A DNA stretch of 64,000 nt from contig NZ_SBKQ01000006.1 in assembly GCF_004122145.1 (NCBI RefSeq), positions 124,001 to 188,000 on the forward strand. The letters run 5' to 3'. Every line of letters begins with the position of its first letter. The first letter of the stretch is position 1. The position numbers and the translations under genes were made by a program. The stretch comes from Flavobacterium piscinae. GTDB lineage: Bacteria; Bacteroidota; Bacteroidia; Flavobacteriales; Flavobacteriaceae. Shown one piece after another: positions 8,727 through 16,658 of the stretch. The notes beneath the pieces were generated by a model that searched no databases, was not told the origin of the DNA, and saw only the letters and a program-made list of their open reading frames with translations.

Positions 8727-9847
8727 TATTGAATTGGCTTTCCGTGTGTTTTTTGAATTAGGAAAGATAGTAATTTTGGAAAAATGATAAGCCATTTCAT
8801 CATCACATTACTCAGAATAGGATTGAGTAAAAATTTAGAGAGCATTTTTCCCGTTTGAAGGCGTGATTTAAAATTGAAATTCCACTGTTTTTCATACTGT
8901 TTCTCTAAATCTTTTCGATTGATTTTTCCATTTAAAAAATCAATTGTGCATTTGCTGGCTATTTTAGCACTGTGAATGGCCATCGCCATTCCGTTTCCGC
9001 ATAACGGATGAATTAATCCGGCGGTGTCGCCTAGCATCAAAATATGGTTTTCAACTTGTTTTTTAGTTTCAAACGAAATTTGACTAATGGTTAAAGGTTT
9101 TTCAAAAAGCAGTTCTGAATTGTCAAAAACAGCTTTGAGTTTGGGGTTTTTATTTAAAACATTTGATTGAAAATTAGAAATGTCTTTTTCTTTTTTAAAT
9201 GATTCATATTTAGCCAGGTAACAAATATTGATGATGTCATTTTCCACTTTTGAAACTCCACAATAGCCACCCTCGAAATTATGAAGTTCTACGAAATCAT
9301 TGGGAAAATTGCCTTTGTAATGAGCTTTTACAGCTAACCAAGGAGATTTTTTTTGAATAAAATTCCGTTGCAGTTTGACATCTAAATTAGACCGCTTTCC
9401 AAAAGCTCCAAAAACCACTTTGGCTTGGAAAATTTCATTATTTTCGGTTTGAATAGTAAAGAAATTATCTGAAAAATCAATTTCATTCACTTGCTGATGA
9501 ATGATTTGACAACCGGACTCTATGGCTTTTTCGTAAAGATAATTATCTAATTTAAAACGACTTATACCGAATCCGCCCAACGGAAGATAGGCAGAAATCG
9601 ATTTCCCGCTATTGATTGAAATAGATGTTTTGTTAATGTGTGTTGGCTGTAAAAATTCAATATTTAAACCTAATTCTTTAAGATAAGGAAGAACTTCATT
9701 CGATATGAATTCGCCACAGACTTTGTGTTTCGGATAGGTGTTTTTTTCAAATAGAACAACCGATTTTCCGGCTTTGCACAAATGAATCGCTGCGGTTAAT
9801 CCGGCGAGACCGCCACCGATGATTGCTATTTGGGGATTTGGGTTCAT
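8726..9847 (-). CDS. FAD-dependent oxidoreductase, geranylgeranyl-reductase/hydroxylase type
   Basis: The 373-residue flavoprotein has the N-terminal FAD dinucleotide motif IIGGGLAGLTAA and a KVCGEFIS segment at about 42-49, both typical of the geranylgeranyl reductase / aromatic hydroxylase group. The second FAD motif is LGDTAGLIHPLCGNGM near residue 280. It is the first gene of the type III PKS operon, overlapping the methyltransferase start by 1 bp. By analogy with SrsC it may hydroxylate the aromatic ring to a quinol or quinone; double-bond reduction is the alternative. A 15-bp near-palindrome lies 1-16 bp upstream of its start. Confidence 0.82.
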   Translation of the reverse strand: MNPNPQIAIIGGGLAGLTAAIHLCKAGKSVVLFEKNTYPKHKVCGEFISNEVLPYLKELGLNIEFLQPTHINKTSISINSGKSISAYLPLGGFGISRFKLDNYLYEKAIESGCQIIHQQVNEIDFSDNFFTIQTENNEIFQAKVVFGAFGKRSNLDVKLQRNFIQKKSPWLAVKAHYKGNFPNDFVELHNFEGGYCGVSKVENDIINICYLAKYESFKKEKDISNFQSNVLNKNPKLKAVFDNSELLFEKPLTISQISFETKKQVENHILMLGDTAGLIHPLCGNGMAMAIHSAKIASKCTIDFLNGKINRKDLEKQYEKQWNFNFKSRLQTGKMLSKFLLNPILSNVMMKWLIIFPKLLSFLIQKTHGKPIQ

Positions 9848-9848
9848 T

Positions 9849-9863
9849 TGGCTAATTTAGTCA
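9849..9863. promoter_or_regulatory. 15-bp near-palindrome just upstream of the PKS operon start
   Basis: TGGCTAATTTAGTCA pairs with its own reverse complement at 6 of 7 positions around a central T. It covers the ribosome-binding region of the first operon gene. It could be an operator or, as RNA, mask initiation. No consensus -7 box was recognised in the 53-bp gap, so the operon may also be read from further upstream. Confidence 0.3.
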
Positions 9864-9900
9864 AATTCAAAGTCTGTTTAAACAAGAATTTTCTAAATTA

Positions 9901-10443
9901 TCATTTCATCTCTCCCAAATAAACACTCCAAACCTCTTTTTGGTTTTCGCCAAATGATTTTAAATTTTCAGAAAAAAAAACCTTCTGTTTGATTTCTACG
10001 ATAGTGATTTGCTTATTTCGTTCTATTTCTAAATAATAATGATTTATCCAATAATCATTGAAAAATTGAACTTTTTCCTTCTTTTTTTTGGTTTTAAACT
10101 GAATATTTTTTTCATTTTCAAGGAGTTTTAAAAATTCAGCGAGTGAAATTTTTTCTTTTTCTGATGATAGAAAATTTATTATCGATGCATTATAGTTTTC
10201 CTTGTAAAGAGAAAAAATAGCCGTTATGATTTCTTCTTTTAAATCGTTTGAAATAGTTGGATTTGTTAGCAATTGAGCATATTCATAAAAATCATTTACT
10301 TTAGAAAAAGAACTTTCTTGATAGGCTTGCAATGTTTCAGCAGAAAAGTTTGCTTTCATACTTTTCTTTGAAAAACCGGCATTTTGTGCAAATCCAAAAA
10401 AGGAAAAAAAAAGTAATCCGAAAAGTAAATAATTGATTTTCAT
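9901..10443 (-). CDS. Hypothetical secreted protein
   Basis: This 180-residue protein was not recognised. It has a clear signal peptide (MKINYLLFGLLFFSFFGFAQ) and a lysine- and glutamate-rich, mostly helical body with aromatic clusters near the C terminus (NDYWINHYYLEIER). It is predicted to be periplasmic or surface-exposed. The gene starts 2 bp after the stop of the membrane protein gene 10446-11354, so the two form a unit, perhaps acting together at the envelope. The 53-bp gap to the next gene separates them from the PKS operon. Confidence 0.7.
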   Translation of the reverse strand: MKINYLLFGLLFFSFFGFAQNAGFSKKSMKANFSAETLQAYQESSFSKVNDFYEYAQLLTNPTISNDLKEEIITAIFSLYKENYNASIINFLSSEKEKISLAEFLKLLENEKNIQFKTKKKKEKVQFFNDYWINHYYLEIERNKQITIVEIKQKVFFSENLKSFGENQKEVWSVYLGEMK

Positions 10444-10445
10444 AT

Positions 10446-11354
10446 TTATTCCTGTTTAATTCGAATGAATTGAATTTGATCTTCTGAATTATTTTTAATT
10501 TCTAAAATCCTCATTTTTTTGATGGTTGATGTTGGAATTATTAATTTTTCTGAAAACTCTTTTTTGTTATAATATTCAGCTCCTAAATTGTTGGGTAGCA
10601 TCACGAGAACCTCCAAATCATCGGCTAGAATTTTCTGTAATTGTACTTTTCGAGTTTGCCAATCTTTGATGTCTGATTGCATAAATGCTTTAAGTATTAA
10701 GGCATAATCGTCAGGTTGCATCAAAAGAATTTGGTTTTCTGTATTTGATTTTGCCACTTCAACTTCCATTTTTTTGTAAAACGGACTTTCTACTCTGATT
10801 TTGGTCTCCTGTGAAACAGATTCTAAGGTAGCTTTTCCGTCTTCTACTTTTAAAGGAACTTTTTTATCGTCATCAATTTGATAAACTTTCACATCTTCAT
10901 CAGCAATTTTTTCTTGCGTAAATTCATCTTGAATTTCAATGGTTTTTGAATCTGTTGCCGTTTTATTCATCCACATGAAAATGAAAAGAACAATCATCAA
11001 CCCTACTCCTATTAACCAAAAATAATTGCTTTTCTTTTTAGTGGTTTGAACAAATGTATTTTCATTTTTATGTTTAAAAACGAACTCATCCCAACCTGAA
11101 AATCCACAAAACTGACTCAAAATATCCAACATATCTTTTCGTGGTAATTTCTCGTTGGTTTCCGGTTTTAAATGCGTGTAAATCCATTTTTCACTAATGC
11201 GTTGATTCTGCTTATCTTCAATTAAATCTATTAAATTTTGAATGTCTTGCGAACTGAATTGTTTCCAATTTCCTTGAAAATAAGGATAATGCTTTTGATA
11301 GTTCAATAGCATTTCGTTTTTCAATAATTGAAATAATTGTGATTCGTTCATCAT
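10446..11354 (-). CDS. Hypothetical single-pass membrane protein
   Basis: The 302-residue protein has a helical N-terminal region (about 1-100) containing an HxxPYF..W patch. One transmembrane helix follows near 109-130 (NYFWLIGVGLMIVLFIFMWM), and then a beta-rich C-terminal region with an acidic linker. No known domain was recognised. The N terminus starts with two Met codons (11354 and 11351); either may be used. Its partner is the secreted protein immediately downstream. The topology suggests a cytoplasmic sensing or adaptor domain coupled to a periplasmic one, which is inference. Confidence 0.7.
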   Translation of the reverse strand: MMNESQLFQLLKNEMLLNYQKHYPYFQGNWKQFSSQDIQNLIDLIEDKQNQRISEKWIYTHLKPETNEKLPRKDMLDILSQFCGFSGWDEFVFKHKNENTFVQTTKKKSNYFWLIGVGLMIVLFIFMWMNKTATDSKTIEIQDEFTQEKIADEDVKVYQIDDDKKVPLKVEDGKATLESVSQETKIRVESPFYKKMEVEVAKSNTENQILLMQPDDYALILKAFMQSDIKDWQTRKVQLQKILADDLEVLVMLPNNLGAEYYNKKEFSEKLIIPTSTIKKMRILEIKNNSEDQIQFIRIKQE

Positions 11355-11512
11355 AAAATTGAATTCGAAAATAAAAATACGCTTTTAATTCGATACTGTA
11401 AAACTACTGTAAATGTTTAGAAAACCAATTACAATCAGTTGAAAGTGGTTTTGCTAATCTAATTTGAGAACGGCAAACTACTATTGCATTATAAACTTTT
11501 AAATCAAAAAAA

Positions 11513-12424
11513 ATGAAAACAATTTTCGTATTACTTGGTATTTTTTCTTTATCAATTAGCAGTGCTCAGCACGGTGCAAATGAACTGTATCGAAGTGGTG
11601 AAAAATACAATTCTACTGTTTATCAACTGAATAATGGTGAACATCAGCGAGTTTCACAAACCAAAAACGAAGCGGTTTATCGGATTAAAATTTTAAATAA
11701 TGTAAAAACAGATGCATACATCGTCACTTTTGGTTTAAATCAAGAAGCAAAATCGGTGAAGGAATGCAATGCAAAAATTAATCAACGAATTCAGGGTTTT
11801 AAATCAGCTGCCAAAAATTTGGGCATCAAAGAAGATGAAATGTACGTGGATTTTATTACTCAAAATAAAATTTACGATTACGTATCAGAAACTCAAGGTT
11901 CACAAGTAAAAGTGAATCAGGTGGATGCCGGTTTTGAAATAAAAAAGAATGTGATTCTTCGGTTTTCCAATCAAGTTTCTTTTGATGATTTAGTTGAGAA
12001 AGCGTCCGATTTTGAAATTCATAACATTATTAAAGTTGATTATGTAAACCTGAACGCCGATAAAATCTACGAACAAATGTTTGAGGAGGCTCATAAATTA
12101 CTTCAAATTAGAAAAAATCAAATGAGCAAACATATTGAGGAAGGTTCCGAAGATGAACCAACGATACAAATAAGCTTTGTAGCCTTGTCGCCTACCTCGC
12201 AATACAAAACTTTTCAAGCATTTGAAACATCTGAGCTTAGTTATTCCAACAATTCACGTTACAGCGATAAACACGTGATTAGACAAGAAGAGCGAAAAAG
12301 TAAAACATTCTATTATGATGGTTTGAATCCGCAAGGTTTTGATAAAATCATAAATGCAAACACACCCGTGGTTGGAATGCAATATGTGATGGAAATCACA
12401 ATGACATATCGGAAAAAGCAATAG
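11513..12424 (+). CDS. SIMPL-domain (DUF541) periplasmic protein
   Basis: The 303-residue protein has a signal peptide ending at SSAQ near residue 19. The stretch TFGLNQEAKSVKECNAKI, an alpha helix, and then GIKEDEMYVDFIT follow the SIMPL (DUF541) pattern of an oscillating beta-alpha periplasmic domain. SIMPL proteins are found in bacterial envelopes and are linked to stress responses, with no known catalysis. The gene is divergent from the 10446-11354 pair and convergent with the 12441 gene, from which it is separated by a bidirectional terminator. Confidence 0.75.
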   Translation: MKTIFVLLGIFSLSISSAQHGANELYRSGEKYNSTVYQLNNGEHQRVSQTKNEAVYRIKILNNVKTDAYIVTFGLNQEAKSVKECNAKINQRIQGFKSAAKNLGIKEDEMYVDFITQNKIYDYVSETQGSQVKVNQVDAGFEIKKNVILRFSNQVSFDDLVEKASDFEIHNIIKVDYVNLNADKIYEQMFEEAHKLLQIRKNQMSKHIEEGSEDEPTIQISFVALSPTSQYKTFQAFETSELSYSNNSRYSDKHVIRQEERKSKTFYYDGLNPQGFDKIINANTPVVGMQYVMEITMTYRKKQ

Positions 12425-12429
12425 TTAAA

Positions 12430-12457
12430 AAAACTCTCCTTTAATTGGGAGAGTTTT
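12430..12457. terminator. Bidirectional terminator between convergent genes
   Basis: The stem AAAACTCTCC pairs with GGAGAGTTTT across a short loop, with A- and T-rich flanks on both sides. It follows the SIMPL gene directly and overlaps the last codons of the convergent gene at 12441. Confidence 0.75.
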
Positions 12458-12695
12458 CTCTTTTGTTTAATTCTTCTTTGATGCTTTTTATTTGATTAGA
12501 AAATACAATAACTAGAGGCAAAAATGCTACGGGTAAAAAAGTTAAAACCGGACTTTTCATTTTTAGCATAAAAAATATGCCGCTAATGAGCATAATTGCC
12601 ATAGCAACCAAAATAACTATTGATGAAATTTTTAGTATTTTAGATTTTGTTTTAAGTTCATCGACAGTAAGTTTGGATAAATCTTGTTGTTTCAT
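12441..12695 (-). CDS. Small two-helix membrane protein
   Basis: This 84-residue protein has two hydrophobic helices (about 23-46 and 50-66) between an N-terminal acidic helix (DLSKLTVDELKTK) and a charged C-terminal helix. Similar small flavobacterial proteins are sometimes labelled redox-active disulfide protein, but no cysteine is present here, so that name is not supported. It ends the operon of TPR-AAA ATPase and TPR membrane protein, 11 bp after the latter, and may be an accessory subunit of that system. Confidence 0.65.
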   Translation of the reverse strand: MKQQDLSKLTVDELKTKSKILKISSIVILVAMAIMLISGIFFMLKMKSPVLTFLPVAFLPLVIVFSNQIKSIKEELNKRENSPN

Positions 12696-12706
12696 GATTA
12701 TTTTTT

Positions 12707-13942
12707 TTAATTTTTGATAGTAAAATAATTACTTAACCATTGAAAAGCAATGAAAGCAACCAAATAAATAATTGAAAATGAATTAAAAAGTTCATTGGTC
12801 ATAAATACAGAAAAGAGAGCAATACAACCAACAAGTAGCATACCTATTCCATAGGAAAGAAAAAACGAAGTTGGTTTATCAAATAGTCTACTCAAAGGAA
12901 TCATCAATGTAAAACCAAAAACTGATAAAGCAGCACCAAAGTTTACATTGAACAGCATGGTAACTAATCCTATCATTAATACTATGATACTTATTCCAAC
13001 CAAATTAGAGCTTTTTATTTCATCCGTTGTGAGTAAGTGTTTGCCAAATTTATTAAGTCTAAAAAGTAAATTACTCAACGGTTGCATAATCCAAGTTGAA
13101 AATGCAAAAATCGCTAACAAAATGATAACGGGTGTCAAATACGGTTGAAGTGCTTCGTTGGATTCAGAAACACTTCGTAAAACTCTAGAAATCAAATAGA
13201 ATCCAATGATGAATATCCATTGATTTTTCGAGGTTAAATTACTCATCCAAAAAGAATATTTTAAAAACCATTTGTATACTAAGTACTTTGATTTCAACGC
13301 TTCTGCCATTCCGGCTTGAGTAAATTCCGAATTTGGATCATTTTTTAATGCTTCTTTAAAATGAACTAGAGCCTTATCTGTCTCTCCTTTTTCTAATAAT
13401 CCCCACCCAAAATTAGCATGTGTATAGGAATTGTTAGGGTCTTCATTCAGTGCTCCTTCGATCGTTGAAAAAGAATCTTCTTTTCTGTTTAATTTTAAAA
13501 GAGCGGTACTTCTAACGTTTAAAGCTAAAATATGAGAACCATCTATTTCCAATGCTTCATTTGCGGCATTTAATGCATCTTCAAATTGCTTGCTGTGATT
13601 TAGAGTTAATCCTAAAAGTGCATGATTATTTGGATCATAAGGATCTAAAGACAACGCTTCTTTAGAAGCCTCTAAGGCTAATTTAATTTTATTTTGATTT
13701 AATAAAATTCTTGCTTTTGTGTAATATAAAACATCATAATCCGGAACGATACCAATGGCATTATTAATGATCATTAAGGCATCATCATACTCTTCGTTTT
13801 GGATTTTTATTTCCGCCAATAAATTTAAGCCGGCAATATTATCAGGTTCTATCATTAAAACCTCCCGAATGCTTTTTTCTGCTTCCTTATATCTTTGTTG
13901 TTCAAAAAGAAGTGAAGCTCTTTCCATCAGTTGTTCCGTCAT
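12707..13942 (-). CDS. TPR protein with C-terminal membrane domain
   Basis: The 411-residue protein begins with about six tetratricopeptide repeats (1-220; for example AGLNLLAEIKIQNEEYDDAL and HALLGLTLNHSKQFEDAL). About five hydrophobic helices follow from residue 235 to the end. The TPR face is therefore probably cytoplasmic, tethered to the inner membrane. It starts 6 bp after a TPR-AAA+ ATPase gene. The pair suggests a membrane-anchored scaffold that recruits the ATPase. No enzymatic motif is visible. Confidence 0.8.
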   Translation of the reverse strand: MTEQLMERASLLFEQQRYKEAEKSIREVLMIEPDNIAGLNLLAEIKIQNEEYDDALMIINNAIGIVPDYDVLYYTKARILLNQNKIKLALEASKEALSLDPYDPNNHALLGLTLNHSKQFEDALNAANEALEIDGSHILALNVRSTALLKLNRKEDSFSTIEGALNEDPNNSYTHANFGWGLLEKGETDKALVHFKEALKNDPNSEFTQAGMAEALKSKYLVYKWFLKYSFWMSNLTSKNQWIFIIGFYLISRVLRSVSESNEALQPYLTPVIILLAIFAFSTWIMQPLSNLLFRLNKFGKHLLTTDEIKSSNLVGISIIVLMIGLVTMLFNVNFGAALSVFGFTLMIPLSRLFDKPTSFFLSYGIGMLLVGCIALFSVFMTNELFNSFSIIYLVAFIAFQWLSNYFTIKN

Positions 13943-13948
13943 TTTGAA

Positions 13949-15268
13949 CTATTTTTTTATTTTTAAAAAGGCTAAAATAGGATCATACAATCCAGATTCG
14001 TTGGAATATAAAGCAAAATTTTTCGCCGTTTGAAACCATTCTTTTGTACTCGGACGATGCTTTTTAGAAGCATCAATTAAATTTGAAGTAGAAATTGGTT
14101 CTGGAATTCCTGTCTTAAATGCCGTTTGTAATTTTTCTTCTATAGCAATATCAATAACCGCTTCAATATCTGCCCCTGAAAAATCTTGTAGTGATTTAAT
14201 TATTTTTTGAAAGTCAATTTTATCGGTTGGCTTGTCTTTCAATTTAATCTCTAAAATGGAAGCTTTTGCTACATCATCCGGTGGCGGAACAAAGATGATT
14301 CTGTCAAAACGACCGGGTCGTCTAAAAGCATTATCCAAATGCCATGGTGCATTGGTTGCTCCTAAAATTAGAACGCCGTCATTATTAGTATCTACCCCAT
14401 CTAATTCTTGCAAAAACTGATTTATTAAAACTTTATTACTTGAATGCTTCATGTCGCTCCTACTTGCTCCTAACGCATCAATTTCATCAAAAAATAATAC
14501 ACAAGGCTTGTTCTTTCTGGCATATTCAAAGACTTCATGAAGGTTTTTTTCACTGTTACCTACCCACATATCTAAAATATCATTCAAACCAACCGAAATA
14601 AAATTTGAATTGATTTGACCTGCAGTGGCTTTGGCAATAAACGTTTTGCCACATCCAGGAGGACCATATAGTAAAATCCCACCTCCTGCTTTTTTACCGT
14701 ACGCTTTATAAAGATCAGGAAAATTAAGAGGATGAATAATTTTTAATTCAATTTCTTTTTTTACTTCATACATGCCTCCTACATGTTCAAAATTGACTTT
14801 TGGTTTTGTGGTAAAAAATGATTTTCCCTCTTCAAAATCTTCCGATTCAATAATGTTTAAATTTTCATTTGAAATTTTCAACACAGCATCTAGTTCTTCA
14901 TCTTTAAATGAAGGAGTAATGCTGAGTATTTTTTGATAATAAACAATAGCCTCTGAAATCGAATTTTCTTTAACTAGTACTTTTGTGTAAAGCAGTAATG
15001 CCTCAACATTTAAATGATCATTTTTTAAAATATCATCTAAAATCACAATGCTTTTGGAAAATTCGTTGTTATTAAAATAGATTTTTGAAAGTCCAATTTT
15101 AGCTTCAATATTTGTTGAATCAATATTAATTATTTCTTTGAATTGTTCTTTAGCTTCATCGAATCGATAGAGTCTAAATAATGAATTTGCCAACAACATT
15201 TTTAATGGAATATTAGTTGGGGAAAATTGTAAAGCTTCTTTTAAATTAGCAATATTGTCCATATACAT
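13949..15268 (-). CDS. TPR-fused AAA+ ATPase
   Basis: From the ATG at 15268 the protein has 439 residues; an upstream in-frame extension would add a hydrophobic stretch without a convincing start. TPR repeats (about 1-130) precede a linker and one AAA+ module of the FtsH/Cdc48 group. The Walker A is LLYGPPGCGKTF, Walker B LFFDEIDALG, and the second region of homology FRRPGRFDRIIFVPPP with the arginine fingers. There is no protease domain, so it is a remodelling ATPase or chaperone rather than FtsH. It heads an operon with a TPR membrane protein and a small membrane protein. The substrate is unknown. Confidence 0.82.
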   Translation of the reverse strand: MYMDNIANLKEALQFSPTNIPLKMLLANSLFRLYRFDEAKEQFKEIINIDSTNIEAKIGLSKIYFNNNEFSKSIVILDDILKNDHLNVEALLLYTKVLVKENSISEAIVYYQKILSITPSFKDEELDAVLKISNENLNIIESEDFEEGKSFFTTKPKVNFEHVGGMYEVKKEIELKIIHPLNFPDLYKAYGKKAGGGILLYGPPGCGKTFIAKATAGQINSNFISVGLNDILDMWVGNSEKNLHEVFEYARKNKPCVLFFDEIDALGASRSDMKHSSNKVLINQFLQELDGVDTNNDGVLILGATNAPWHLDNAFRRPGRFDRIIFVPPPDDVAKASILEIKLKDKPTDKIDFQKIIKSLQDFSGADIEAVIDIAIEEKLQTAFKTGIPEPISTSNLIDASKKHRPSTKEWFQTAKNFALYSNESGLYDPILAFLKIKK

Positions 15269-15395
15269 CTTTTTTGCTAATTTAATAATCTTTTTTTTAA
15301 AGATTAAGATGTTTATAAAAAAAAGCAAGAATAAAAGCGGTTTAAATTGATACAAATAAATATACAATTACCCATCCTTAATTTCCTCTAGTATT

Positions 15396-15926
15396 TTAGA
15401 ATTCAATTACGTAGTTATAGCTCTGTTCCAACGTTAATAATTTACGCTTGACCGTTAATCCACCCGCATACCCCACCAATTCCTGATTACTTCCAATTAT
15501 GCGATGACAAGGAATGATAATTGAAATCGCATTGGCACCATTGGCAGAGGCAACCGCCCGAATGGCTTTGGGATTGTTTAATTGTTTAGCTAAACCAAGA
15601 TAGGTTTGCGTTTTGCCATACTCAATTTGTTGTAAAGCTTTCCAAACCGATTGTTGAAAATCGGTTCCCACCAAAAGTAGCGGTAAATCAAAATGCGTTA
15701 ACTTTTGATCAAAATAAGCTTCTAACTGCCGAACTGTTTCTTGAAGCAAAGGTGTTGATTGTGATTCAAAAGTGGCTTGTAAGCCATTTAAAAGGCGTTT
15801 ATCCACTTCTTTACGCATTTTGCGGTATTGCCAGTCACACAAACACAATTGGTCGTTATAATCGCCTAAAATAAACTCGCCAACCGGAGATGAATAATGA
15901 TGAAGGAAAATTGTACCGATTTGCAT
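15396..15926 (-). CDS. ogt: Methylated-DNA--protein-cysteine S-methyltransferase
   Basis: The 176-residue protein has the hallmark PCHRI active site (IIIPCHRIIGSNQELVGYAGG) with the acceptor cysteine and the downstream asparagine-hinge and GY.GG elements. The helix-turn-helix region (FQQSVWKALQQIEYGKTQTY) precedes it. It repairs O6-methylguanine by a suicidal transfer to cysteine. The short N-terminal domain matches Ogt/MGMT rather than the two-domain Ada regulator. It lies 28 bp downstream of the archaemetzincin gene on the same strand. Confidence 0.92.
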   Translation of the reverse strand: MQIGTIFLHHYSSPVGEFILGDYNDQLCLCDWQYRKMRKEVDKRLLNGLQATFESQSTPLLQETVRQLEAYFDQKLTHFDLPLLLVGTDFQQSVWKALQQIEYGKTQTYLGLAKQLNNPKAIRAVASANGANAISIIIPCHRIIGSNQELVGYAGGLTVKRKLLTLEQSYNYVIEF

Positions 15927-15954
15927 GAAGGTGTTCTTGAAACCATAAAAGTAC

Positions 15955-16557
15955 TTATTTCAATTGATATTGACAATTTTTACACAACGCAAGTTGAGCG
16001 TTATCGATGGTGGCAACACTTTCCACGGCATCTGTCATCACACATTTTTTATCCGAGCAATGGGGCAAGCCTAAGTTGTGACCAAACTCATGCACCGCCA
16101 CTTTTTTCAATCTGGAAAAATGAACTGCTTTGTTTTGATGCTGAATACGAAAGGTTGAAACGACACAACTATTTCCCGGACAATAGGCCAAACCCATAAT
16201 GCCCCAATCTTGGTATTTGTTTGCAGGTTCTTTTATTTTACCGTTTTCTTTTTTGGTTGTGGAAATATCTTTTTCGGTTAAACCAATGAGGTAATCCAAC
16301 GAATCAGGAAGGCCTTTCTTTTGAAGTTGAATAATTTTATCCGCTCTGTAACGTGGTGATTTTACATTCGTAAAAGTTGAAATATCATGCGATATATTAG
16401 GTAAAATAACGGTTTGAACGTTGTAAAATTTTTGAATAATTTTTGAAATGGTATCTGTTTTGGCTTTTGGAAAATCTGCATACGGCAAAATGCCAATCTT
16501 TGTTTCTGAAGCAGTTTTTTCGCTACAACTCCAAAAGAAAACAAACATGAAAACCAA
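15955..16557 (-). CDS. Archaemetzincin-like zinc metalloprotease, probable lipoprotein
   Basis: The 200-residue protein carries the full archaelysin zinc signature: HEFGHNLGLPH, then Cys-x4-Cys-x-Met, and a later LCKNC. This is the HExxHxxGxxH-C-x4-CxM...CxxC pattern of archaemetzincins, with a structural zinc site. A lipobox-like FFWSC near the N terminus suggests export and lipid anchoring. The start is doubtful. The listed one is a TTG at 16557; the first ATG is at 16548 and would leave the signal peptide without a basic region. Upstream codons (about 16558-16580) encode a plausible KKTRLIC n-region in frame but contain no ATG. Confidence 0.8.
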   Translation of the reverse strand: MVFMFVFFWSCSEKTASETKIGILPYADFPKAKTDTISKIIQKFYNVQTVILPNISHDISTFTNVKSPRYRADKIIQLQKKGLPDSLDYLIGLTEKDISTTKKENGKIKEPANKYQDWGIMGLAYCPGNSCVVSTFRIQHQNKAVHFSRLKKVAVHEFGHNLGLPHCSDKKCVMTDAVESVATIDNAQLALCKNCQYQLK

Positions 16558-16609
16558 GCAAATCAGTCTCGTTTTTTTACAATTTAAAATAATAATACTC
16601 CCTAAATCA

Positions 16610-16658
16610 GAAAACCGTCATCAGACAACAGAAAACCGTCATCAGACAACCGACAACT
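16610..16658. repeat. Array of seven heptamers, GACAACN family
   Basis: Reading in 7-bp steps from 16610 gives GAAAACC, GTCATCA, GACAACA, GAAAACC, GTCATCA, GACAACC, GACAACT. A 21-bp block (three heptamers) is thus repeated exactly in tandem at 16608-16628 and 16629-16649. The last unit overlaps the stop codon of the dehydrogenase gene at 16657. The same heptamer recurs at 53448-53468. Confidence 0.8.

Noticed and set aside
3712..9847. A flexirubin or aryl polyene gene cluster
   Set aside because: The key ketosynthase here is a type III PKS with a Cys-His-Asn triad; DarA/DarB-type genes, aromatic ammonia-lyase and glycosyl/acyltransferase genes of flexirubin clusters are absent from the window.
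15897..16199. 100-codon plus-strand open frame
   Set aside because: It overlaps the archaemetzincin zinc-site coding region on the opposite strand, and its translation shows no domain or signal.
16608..16649. Repeats resembling a CRISPR array
   Set aside because: The two 21-bp copies are directly adjacent with no spacer and resolve into heptamers; no cas genes are near.
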